29,203 nucleotides of DNA from Phallusia fumigata (lineage: Eukaryota; Chordata; Ascidiacea; Phlebobranchia; Ascidiidae), in the NCBI GenBank assembly GCA_008931825.1, contig QXVZ01015710.1:1-29203 (forward strand), read 5' to 3'. The position numbers were made by a program, and so were the translations under genes. Positions 1 through 7,432 of the stretch are shown piece by piece; position 1 is the first letter of the stretch, and each line of letters opens with the position of its first letter. The notes under the pieces are model-generated. The model ran no database searches and was not told the DNA's origin. It worked only from the letters and a program-made list of their open reading frames with translations.

Positions 1-153
1 AACTTAGCAAACCATTCAGTACCACTCTCTGGTAATTCAGCTGAGAATTCTGAAGCAACCTGATCCACATCTCCTTTTGAAAGCTTTCACCATAAGCGGA
101 TCTGCAAACCTGTACAGCCCATAGTGTGGAAGTAAAACAATCTTGCCAATAAC
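1..153 (-). other. possible coding fragment at left edge, unidentified
   Basis: Reading the minus strand leftward from a possible acceptor (AG at 154-155), about 25 codons look protein-like, including VLLPHYGLYRFADPLMVKAF. A second protein-like stretch in a neighbouring frame (DVDQVASEFSAELPESG) then runs to the window edge. The change of frame falls at a short A run near position 80. A third frame is also open over the whole stretch, so coding is not proven. This could be the end of a gene continuing to the left, a frameshifted pseudogene, or chance. I do not recognise the family. Confidence 0.2.
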
Positions 154-270
154 CTGTAATCCACCTCAATTGAAACTCTGCCGTAGATGTATGAAGTTGC
201 AAACTCACTAGAAGCGAATGAAAATGACTGTTTTGGTAATTGGTATGCAATGAACTTGAGTTGTCTTGTC

Positions 271-1786
271 CACTTCAAATTCGTGACCCAAATTACTCTA
301 AATAATCCTCATTCAAGAATTGGAATTTCTATTGATTTGAAATTATTTAGGCTTGTGTTCTCAAAAAGTAGGGATACACTCGCACCACAGGCGTTGATTT
401 TATTTCAATTTTTTTCAGGTGGGTGGCAAAATGATAAAATCAAGTGCCTAGTGGTTTGTAGCATTGTTATAATCTCTGCTTTTGCTAATATTATCAGTAA
501 ATACAGCAAAAAAGACACACAAATTCAGATTTCCCTGTTAACATACAAAAAGATATTTGCTTCACCTGCCTCACGCATGTTTTAATCCAGAAAATTTCTG
601 CGGTGGCAGCGTACACTTTTTACAATGGTTGCCACCCAAGAAATTTCCAGTGGGTTGGCCGCCACCCCTGCCACAATGGAAAACGACGCATATTGATTCG
701 CAACCTTCTCATTCTCAACAAGTCTAATGTACCATCCTCTTTTTAGGTGAGTTAGTGCACTTAAATTGAACGTGTTCACATCCTTATGCAGTGTGCTGTC
801 TTGATTCCCATACATAAATATATATATATTGATATTTTTGTGATTGTCCTGTGTTTTAATCAGCCTCGCATTGTGTTCTTATAGTTGATTGCTATCTTCA
901 TGTTCCAAAGTTAGACGATATGTTAAACATTTTAGTGGGGTTAAGTTAGTCAAAATGTATAGCTGCTTAGACGTTACCAAAAATTTTGCAGAGCAAGTAA
1001 ACATATAATTCAGTTCTAAATGTGTTAGTAAATCGTAATTGCCACCACAGCTAATATTACTTCATCGACTTTGACACTTTGATATGAGATTATTTCTGAT
1101 TTTTGTCAACAATTACCTGATAATGGTGATTTTGGGGTCTTTTGACATTTTAACCTAAAAAATCTGTTAAAAGTTGCAAAGTTTGACAACATAATAAAAA
1201 CTGTATAGGATACAATGTTGCAAAGATTAAAGATTGGTCATTCAATAAAACAATGTGCAACATGGTCGGTATATTTTGGAATTGAAGCAACATGACATAA
1301 CGGTTCAGAAAGTTTCTGGCTCAAACCTGTACTCCAAAAATAGGAAAGTAAATTTTGCAGTGTTTTGTATTGCAATAAAGAACAGTACTGTAACAATAGT
1401 TTGACATGATTGACTGATGGGTAGTCATTGGGCTTAGAAGAAAGCAATTTTTACCAGAATGATGAACTCATACTGTTATTGTGAGATGTGGAAAAGCAAA
1501 TTAATAGTTGCAGTAACCTTCAGGCTACTCACTTTGAGTCCTTGCCGATGATATTGCGATAGGTTTGTGCTTTGAAGTGTAAAAATCGTTTTACACACCA
1601 GTACTGGCTTGTTTCTTCCTTATAGAAATGTTCCTGTACATGGACAGTCATGTCTCATTAACAATGCCATGACCTTGCCATTTTAACCCTTAACAGTTCT
1701 ACGCCAAACCTGAAAAGTCACATTTGCAAGAGAAGGCTTTCTTCTAAAATCCAATTCCAAATGGATGCAACCTTATTTCAACAGTT
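271..1786. other. non-coding stretch downstream of VPS72
   Basis: No convincing exon was found. Open frames here are short, lack recognisable motifs and have no supporting splice sites. The only structure I see is an imperfect inverted repeat at 589-647. The right part (about 1600-1786) is probably the VPS72 3' untranslated region, although no canonical AATAAA on the minus strand was seen close to its stop codon. Confidence 0.5.
589..647. repeat. imperfect inverted repeat
   Basis: The left arm at 589-610 (core AATTTCTGCGGTGGCA) is nearly complementary to the right arm at 628-647 (core TGCCACCCAAGAAATTT), with a spacer of about 17 bases. It could form a hairpin or be the remains of a small MITE. 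No target-site duplication was identified. Confidence 0.4.
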
Positions 1787-1996
1787 TTATCTTGACATTC
1801 CACGCTCTTTCAATTCTGTAATTGTCAAACTATATGCTTCACGAATCTTTTTGAATGCAGCAAGATCGTAATAGGGAATTTTAGTCAATGGGTCAATGAA
1901 CCGCGCTGGTTTGTTTGTTACGACACAGAAGGGCTTCGGTCTTGGCCGGCTTCTTTTCCATNCAATTACACCCTTCACGTTTTTTGCATTTTCGCC
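1787..1996 (-). CDS. VPS72: VPS72 (YL1), C-terminal exon with YL1_C motif, interrupted by N
   Basis: This is the last exon of VPS72/YL1, a subunit of the SRCAP/SWR1 and TIP60 chromatin-remodelling complexes that chaperones histone H2A.Z in the nucleus. The translated segment contains the YL1 C-terminal signature: CVVTNKPARF, then DPLTKIPY, then AFKKIREAY, which matches the vertebrate pattern CxVTxxPAxxxDPxTxIPYxxxxAFKxIREAY. The stop codon is at 1787-1789. The acceptor AG at 1997-1998 would open the exon in frame, but an unresolved base (N) at 1962 sits in the codon just before the conserved part. The roughly 200 residues expected between the first exon (2244-2357) and this one are absent from the 246 bp between them. 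The exon to the right of the N may therefore not be contiguous with the part to the left. The family call is secure; the exon 5' boundary is not. Confidence 0.82.
   Translation of the reverse strand, partial: GENAKNVKGVIXWKRSRPRPKPFCVVTNKPARFIDPLTKIPYYDLAAFKKIREAYSLTITELKERGMSR
1962..1962. other. assembly gap marker (N) inside VPS72
   Basis: A single N. Unlike the other four Ns in the window, its flanks are not duplicates of each other. Together with the missing middle exons of VPS72, this suggests a true gap of unknown length. Confidence 0.65.
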
Positions 1997-2243
1997 CTGG
2001 TGAATGATTTAGTGCTATTGTGTGTCTGAGTTTTCTTTTACCAAGGGCAATTAACTTTAGTCAAACACTATAGCCTTAACATTGATATGCAGTTAAATCC
2101 ACAAAACTATGTTTGTCAAATGTTTGAGTCAAAACTTTAGGGTGACTTTTTGTGTATCGCATCAAAAAGCATTTGTAGGCCCCTTTAGCATTTAAGGACC
2201 ACTTGCAAGTTTAAAAAAATGTTTTACAAAGTTTTGCTGTTAC

Positions 2244-2357
2244 CTCCATAAATCCACCATATGTAGTTTTGTAAAAGTCGTCTTCATCAACCTCATCCTC
2301 CATAACTTTGTTCATTCTGTTACCAGCATTACGACGAGGTTCACGTTGTGATGCCAT
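2244..2357 (-). CDS. VPS72: VPS72 (YL1), first coding exon
   Basis: This 38-codon exon begins MASQREPRRNAGNRM and ends with EDDFYKTTYGGFME, followed by a GTAAC donor (GT at 2242-2243, phase 0). The AGNR block, the acidic run and FYKTTYGGF are the hallmarks of the YL1 N-terminus, which starts the H2A.Z-binding acidic region. The frame is also open upstream of this ATG, but conservation begins here. The bases immediately before the ATG are GCAAGC, so an AG acceptor lies one base upstream. An AATAAA for the preceding HOMEZ-like gene lies at 2379-2384. This arrangement fits spliced-leader addition to a downstream operon cistron. The middle of the gene is missing (see 1962). Confidence 0.85.
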
Positions 2358-2785
2358 GCTTGCGTTAAAATATGTATATTTATTTAAACCACACAACCTG
2401 AATGGAATAAGAAGTTCAAAGAAAATAAATATTCATAACAGGCAGTTATTTAGCATATCATGCAATAAAGCAGCATGAAACGGCGTACAGTTGTACTGTG
2501 GTAAGTAAATAAATTTTGAATCCTTGATTAATTGTCCTGGCATAATCTGCATTTCATAATGTTAGAAACTTATCATCAACCACTATTTCAAATAAAAATT
2601 TACTGAGACTATTTTAGGCGCAAAGTGAAGCTTTTAGGCTTAATGTGCAAGCATAGTTAATACACTTTAAACTCGAGGGCAAAAAACATAATCATGTGTT
2701 CAAAAAAGAAAATGTCATGCAGTTACCAGCATAATTCACAGGCAATAAGAAAAAGAGTAAATTAAACAACATCAGGTTAAGCTGT
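2358..2785 (-). other. 3' UTR / intercistronic spacer between homeobox gene and VPS72
   Basis: This 428 bp AT-rich stretch has no credible open frame. It is best read as the 3' untranslated region of the homeobox gene, ending at the poly(A) signal at 2379-2384 and running straight into the VPS72 start. Confidence 0.55.
2379..2384 (-). terminator. poly(A) signal of the HOMEZ-like gene
   Basis: This AATAAA on the minus strand is the only canonical hexamer I find between the homeobox gene stop (2786) and the VPS72 start (2357). It lies 22 bp before the VPS72 ATG, so cleavage would fall almost on the next gene. Confidence 0.6.
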
Positions 2786-4939
2786 TCATTTTAGTTGAGA
2801 GCAAATGTTAATTGCCTGTTGATGAATGCTTCTGCTTTTTTCCAAATTCTTTGTCCACATAGTGTAGTTCTCATAAACAGCAATCTGATGACGCTTGGCA
2901 GAAGCCTGTTTCAGTCTCTCCTGCATTTCTTTACGCTTGTTAAGAAAATAATCACGAATTGCAGTTTTGCCCATTCCTGTTGCAATTTTAATTCTTTGAA
3001 GCTCTGCGTCTTTAGGATAAGGCTCAATGCAAAAGCTCTCATAGAGCACATCGAGTCCACCTTGATTAGCAGTTTGTTTATTGTTTATCTCACATTTTCC
3101 TTGAAAGAAAGACTGCACAGCACACAGAGGCAAGGCTGTGACGCGCTTTGCATTTTGAAGCACCATACTGTTTGGCATCTCGTTAATGCTATCACCCATA
3201 TTGTTCAGCAAGCCAATCTGAGATGCATTTAGCTCGTGCTCCAACCCACAGTTACAGGTCATCCACACTGTTGAAGCAGGATTTGCAGGAAAAGATGATG
3301 ACGGGGGATCAGTAATCATCATTTGAACTGGCTTCTGCATTGGATTGTGCACACTGGGTCCTGGAACATTAACACCAGGGGGGCTGGACATTTGCTGAGG
3401 GGTGATGCCGACCTGTTGACCTCCGACAAATGACCAGGCTTCCATAACTTCATCTGGGCTCCAGCTGATCCCAAATTTGGTTCTAGCCCCCACAAACCAG
3501 TTTTTAATCTGTGGCACTGAAAGTTTGGTAGCATTTGCCAAGTAAAAAATTTCTTCAACAGGCGGATATGGGAATTTGGAGAAGCTGTGCAGAAGGACTG
3601 AGCGAATATTGGGATTCGAGTCAATGTAGGATATAATCCGCATGTTTGGAAAACTAACAATGCCTCGCTCAGCACAGGTGGCAAAGAGATCCCTGGGGTC
3701 CTGTATTGTATTGTAGTTTAATGTGTTGCCAGAACCTGCTGTGTTTTGAGGTGGTAGCTTCTGCGTTTTTGGCAAAGCATCTGGTATAAAGGTCACAGCT
3801 GTATGTGGGACTATCTGATTTTCTACCGCCACTTTAGCAACAGGTAAATTGTGATTTGCAGGCAAGGCAGTAGAAGGTAAAGAACTCGAAACATCAGCAA
3901 TAGCAGATCCAACTGCACTTGCCAACATTCGAGACAAAACACCTGAATTTGTGACTTCGGGGGAGTGTTCTTTTGGTTCATTTACAGGCGACAAACTTGT
4001 ATTAGAGCGATCACTGTTGCTTGTGGACTGTGATGATAGATTTCCTTTTAGGCTGTGCACAATGTTTTCTAGCTTTGAGCAGCTTTTGTTTTTTGGTGGT
4101 GACACTTTGTCTTTTGAAAACTGTAAAGCTTGAGAACTTCCTGCAAATTTCCCAGGAGTCTTGTCTGTTTGTTCATCTGTGAGCTTGTTGCTGTCTACTG
4201 ATTGGTTACTTCCCTTAGACAAGTCACTTGAAGGTAGTTTGCTATCGATCATTTCATCAGACACATAAGACTCATCCATATTGTCATCTTCTGTACCATT
4301 TTGGCTTTCTGCATATAAAACAGGTGCCTTTTCATTGATCTGCAGCAGGCTTTTAATTTCTGCATAGTTATTAGAAGTAGAAAGTTTGTCTCGTTCAATT
4401 TCTGGATCATTTAAACATGTTTCAAGCAATGGAGCTTTAACTGAATTAGGCGAAATGTTACTGTCACTGCTTTTAACAATGTCTTTTTCACTTTTTTCCA
4501 CTGTACTTGGTACCTCCACATTCTGATCATCACTTTTAGGTTCCTTTGTGCTTTTGCCAACAGCATGGGTTACTGTGGAATGCCCATCTTCTAGACTCTT
4601 TTCACCACTGTCGTTTATTGTGGTCTTATTTTCCCTTGAACTAAGTGCATTATCGCTGGCATCACTTTTATCCAAATTCACATTATTGTTTGTCTCATCA
4701 GTCGTTGAATTGTTATTTTCTTGTTCTTTGTCTGGTTCCAAATCTTCTTCGGTTTTTGTGGATGGCGGCACAAAATGTTTTTCCTTCACATGGAGAAGGT
4801 ATTTTCGAATGCTGAAAGATGAAAAGTTGCAGAGGTTGCACCCAAATGGTACTTTGTTGACTTGAGGCGAAGAGTTAGTGGGATGACTTCTCGAACGATG
4901 TTTTATGTAGTCCCGCTGTGATCGATACCTTTTTATCAT
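2786..4939 (-). CDS. Zhx/Homez: ZHX/HOMEZ-class zinc-finger homeobox protein
   Basis: A 717-residue single-exon protein, probably a nuclear transcription regulator. A C2H2 finger (C34, C37, H50, H55) is near the start. A finger-like half, Y11..H14..H19, precedes it without its cysteines. Residues about 60-400 are Ser/Asp/Lys-rich and look disordered. Homeodomain 1 (about 425-490) has helix 3 IKNWFVGARTKFG followed by ISWSPDEVMEA, which is the ZHX/HOMEZ signature. It lacks the usual Asn51, as do ZHX domains. A second homeodomain (about 627-683) has YFLNKRKE, keeping Asn51 but with Tyr for Trp48. A CNCGLEHE segment lies between the two. One large coding exon is usual for ZHX and HOMEZ genes. 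An in-frame TAA stands three codons before this ATG, with an AG acceptor four bases upstream of it. An upstream exon carrying the rest of finger 1 remains possible. VPS72 follows on the same strand. Confidence 0.88.
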   Translation of the reverse strand: MIKRYRSQRDYIKHRSRSHPTNSSPQVNKVPFGCNLCNFSSFSIRKYLLHVKEKHFVPPSTKTEEDLEPDKEQENNNSTTDETNNNVNLDKSDASDNALSSRENKTTINDSGEKSLEDGHSTVTHAVGKSTKEPKSDDQNVEVPSTVEKSEKDIVKSSDSNISPNSVKAPLLETCLNDPEIERDKLSTSNNYAEIKSLLQINEKAPVLYAESQNGTEDDNMDESYVSDEMIDSKLPSSDLSKGSNQSVDSNKLTDEQTDKTPGKFAGSSQALQFSKDKVSPPKNKSCSKLENIVHSLKGNLSSQSTSNSDRSNTSLSPVNEPKEHSPEVTNSGVLSRMLASAVGSAIADVSSSLPSTALPANHNLPVAKVAVENQIVPHTAVTFIPDALPKTQKLPPQNTAGSGNTLNYNTIQDPRDLFATCAERGIVSFPNMRIISYIDSNPNIRSVLLHSFSKFPYPPVEEIFYLANATKLSVPQIKNWFVGARTKFGISWSPDEVMEAWSFVGGQQVGITPQQMSSPPGVNVPGPSVHNPMQKPVQMMITDPPSSSFPANPASTVWMTCNCGLEHELNASQIGLLNNMGDSINEMPNSMVLQNAKRVTALPLCAVQSFFQGKCEINNKQTANQGGLDVLYESFCIEPYPKDAELQRIKIATGMGKTAIRDYFLNKRKEMQERLKQASAKRHQIAVYENYTMWTKNLEKSRSIHQQAINICSQLK

Positions 4940-5438
4940 TTTGCTTATTTACATAAATTTTGACAATCGGTTTAATACAAGCTACTTCCAACAAGTAAAA
5001 ATGATAATTTAAAGCAGCAATATATTTTAAAAGTAGCAGAGCAATTTGTACTAAAGATGTGCTTGGCATTCTCTGGGAAAAATTACTCTTTGTTGCTAAG
5101 TTCAGTTGGGGGATAAAATAAATCACATAAATTTCAACCTGGAATCTAAAAATGGAACTTTTTAGATTTTGTTTTTTCATTTTTGGTCAAAACGGTAATA
5201 TTCAGAGGGTGAAAGAAGTGCAGCATTTTAGTGCACCACATGATGAGTGTAGTTGCATTCTTATCCATCAATTATTGTGCTGTCACTTTATTTTACTTCA
5301 CGACGTTACAACATTGGCAGCTATTTCTGATAGAGGGTGCGTTTTAGTGATGTTCTATGATTACAATTACTTTCGTCAAGGGACTAAATCAATGGTCATT
5401 TACGAAACAAAAAGAATATTTTAGGTTTGCAAAAAGCA

Positions 5439-5638
5439 TTCACGCAATTCGCACCGCACATGACGTCAAATATTTTCACGCAATTAAAACCAAACTTAAA
5501 AAATATCTTCAGCCGTAGCAAACTTCACAAAACAAAACAAAAAACTTCGGCGGCGAGCGTGCTTTTGCATAAATGCAAATAAATTTTCACGCAACGATGC
5601 ACACGGGAAACTCCCTCTTCATTTTGTGTTTGACGTCA
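5439..5638. promoter_or_regulatory. motif cluster upstream of the homeobox gene (CRE, XRE-like, POU dyad)
   Basis: Two perfect CRE palindromes TGACGTCA occur at 5461-5468 and 5631-5638. Three copies of TTCACGCAA lie at about 5439, 5475 and 5586; the reverse complement TTGCGTGAA fits the TNGCGTG core bound by AhR/ARNT-type bHLH-PAS dimers. A perfect dyad TTTGCAT-AA-ATGCAAA at 5564-5579 contains the octamer ATGCAAAT (5573-5580) of POU factors. The block is 500-700 bp upstream of the homeobox start. Binding is inferred from motif match only. Confidence 0.45.
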
Positions 5639-6130
5639 CGCTGCAAAACGTATTTAGACGATGATAAACTTTGTAAAGTGCAGATCGAACCGCATCTTAA
5701 ACAATGCCGCGCTGGAACGGCGTTAAAACAAACAATTAACAAACACACCTGCAATACCGCGACCCACCAAATCAATATTGTTTCCAGAAAACAGCTGAGG
5801 AGACTAAAAAAACTTCAAGTTTCGTAGAAACTTTTTTATTGACGCAAGCACGTCGATAATATTGTCTTTATGAGTGCATGTTTGTGTAGTTGGGAATTTT
5901 CCTTTGACGCAATTCTAATTCCAACAAAGCGACAATTACTAAATCCAATGACGGACCTGGCGAGTGGCAATACAATCGTTAAAGGTCAAAAGATGTTTTA
6001 CAACCGAAAGAACACTCTATATTTGGCTGTTTTTGTTTTTTCCTGTGCATGATTGCGCTCTTGTAAAGTGTTTCTAGAAATCAGGACAACAAAAACATAA
6101 AGTTAAGTTGAGGGCAGACATCAACGGGGG

Positions 6131-6400
6131 TGACGAGGGGGTTTCCCAACCAGGGTGGGGGAATTTTGTTAAAAATGTGAAATATATTATTTTTATTATT
6201 GATTAAAACATCATTCCAATGCTAATACTAATAATTTTGTAGTAATGAATATTGGATTCTAAAAAGTTTATAAGCTGTAAGAGTTTAAAGTTTCCTGTTT
6301 TAACGAAATAGACATTCTATTTGCAAATTTTCGGCGGGGTGTTTTTAATTTTGAACATCGAAAAAGTGTCCATGGAATACAAAGGCCACTGAACCACTAA
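6131..6400. repeat. degraded hAT-like MITE remnant
   Basis: The left side reads GGGTTTCCCAACCAGGGTGG and the right side TCCATGGAATACAAAG followed by GAACCACTAA. The internal blocks resemble the copy at 9258-9389 (AATTTTGT, AATGAATATTGG, CTAAAAAGTTTA, GTCCATGGAAT). The ends are too decayed to give a target-site duplication. Confidence 0.4.
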
Positions 6401-7290
6401 CTTAGGACACATGAAGTGACCCTAACGTTTAACATGCGCGGTCATTTCTGTTACACTAGGTTTTGCAATTATAATAATTTCCGCACTTTGTTGAGCTTTT
6501 TCCAGCAGCATTCGTATTGTAAGCCAACACAGCTTTCAGCCACCGCCGTTAAAACGCAAAAGATTACATGAAATGTTTCAAATCAAAAAACCGCATAAGC
6601 AAGACGGATAAAGACACCACATTGTGCTTCAACGAAACAGTCGCGATCAAACAGCTTCTCGAAAACCTTTGTTAATTAGCACGCACTTGGTTTTGTCTGA
6701 GGTAATCGATCTGTGATAATCCGTAGCGGTTAAACCTGTTTCTTGCAAAGCCGGCACCAAAAGTGGCCGCATAATTAGTAATGGTTAGCACAGCAGACCT
6801 GGTTTTATCTCAGAAACGTGCAGAAATTTCATGCGAATACCGCAGTCTCGTGGCTTTGCAAAAAAACACCACACACCGAGCCAAGTTGTTCTTAACATTT
6901 TTACTTTTCTGCAATTTCCGGAAGGTAAATATTGTTCTCATGTTCAATAACAAACCACATCTCTGTACCCCTTAGGAACAGTACTCATATCTTTAAGGGG
7001 TACGACTATGATTACCCCTAGTTAAGAACCCTTGTATTGTGGTGTATGTTTTTGCAAAAAAGGGATTTTTGCTGAACAAAAAATGACATTTAATCGCTTT
7101 TGCATTTCCGAATTTTATGCTGAAATGCATTTGTTTACAGATGATCTACATTTTTTACGGAAAAATCTTGTTTTTGACGGTAATATTTAAGAATTATGGA
7201 AGCGGTTGGCCGAATGACGAACACATTTCGTCAATTTCGGTCGTAACCTTTGGCTTGCAACGATTGTTTACCAGACCCACTTGTGGGTTG

Positions 7291-7298
7291 TGACGTCA
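7291..7298. promoter_or_regulatory. CRE palindrome TGACGTCA
   Basis: A perfect CREB/ATF palindrome 135-142 bp upstream of the ATG of the LU-sushi-VWA gene and about 74 bp upstream of a TATA-like element, a usual proximal-promoter position. Confidence 0.5.
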
Positions 7299-7371
7299 CA
7301 ACAGACTTTTGTAATCACTTTTGGAATCTCTGCGGTTGCGCGAATTCCGAGTCACCATGGAGACGGCTACT

Positions 7372-7377
7372 TATAAG
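7372..7377 (+). promoter_or_regulatory. TATA-like element (TATAAG)
   Basis: ACTTATAAGC lies about 60 bp upstream of the ATG at 7433. A start of transcription near 7400 would give a leader of about 30 bases. Confidence 0.4.
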
Positions 7378-7432
7378 CAATCTCGCCAGCGCGGTTGTTA
7401 TTTAGTAACTAATATGCAAGAAGTGAACAAGA

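Larger units (their letters stand above)
4940..7432. other. intergenic region between divergent genes
   Basis: This separates the minus-strand homeobox gene from the plus-strand LU-sushi-VWA gene. No convincing exon was found; an 84-codon plus-strand open frame at 5573-5827 has no recognisable domain. It contains a motif-dense block at 5439-5640 (CRE, XRE-like and POU motifs), a degraded hAT-like repeat near 6131-6400, and a short promoter with CRE and TATA-like elements at 7291-7377. Confidence 0.6.

Noticed and set aside
187-585. 132-codon plus-strand open frame near the left edge
   Set aside because: Composition reflects AT-rich DNA, no domain or splice support, and it overlaps a more protein-like minus-strand stretch.
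2795-3232. 145-codon plus-strand open frame
   Set aside because: It lies wholly antisense to the second homeodomain region of the ZHX/HOMEZ gene and has no recognisable domain; a shadow frame.
5573-5827. 84-codon plus-strand open frame
   Set aside because: Begins inside the POU dyad motif, has no recognisable domain and no nearby splice or poly(A) signals.
6990-7016. AGGGGTA / TACCCCT hairpin
   Set aside because: Short stem with a 10-base loop in intergenic DNA, no conserved context; could easily be chance.
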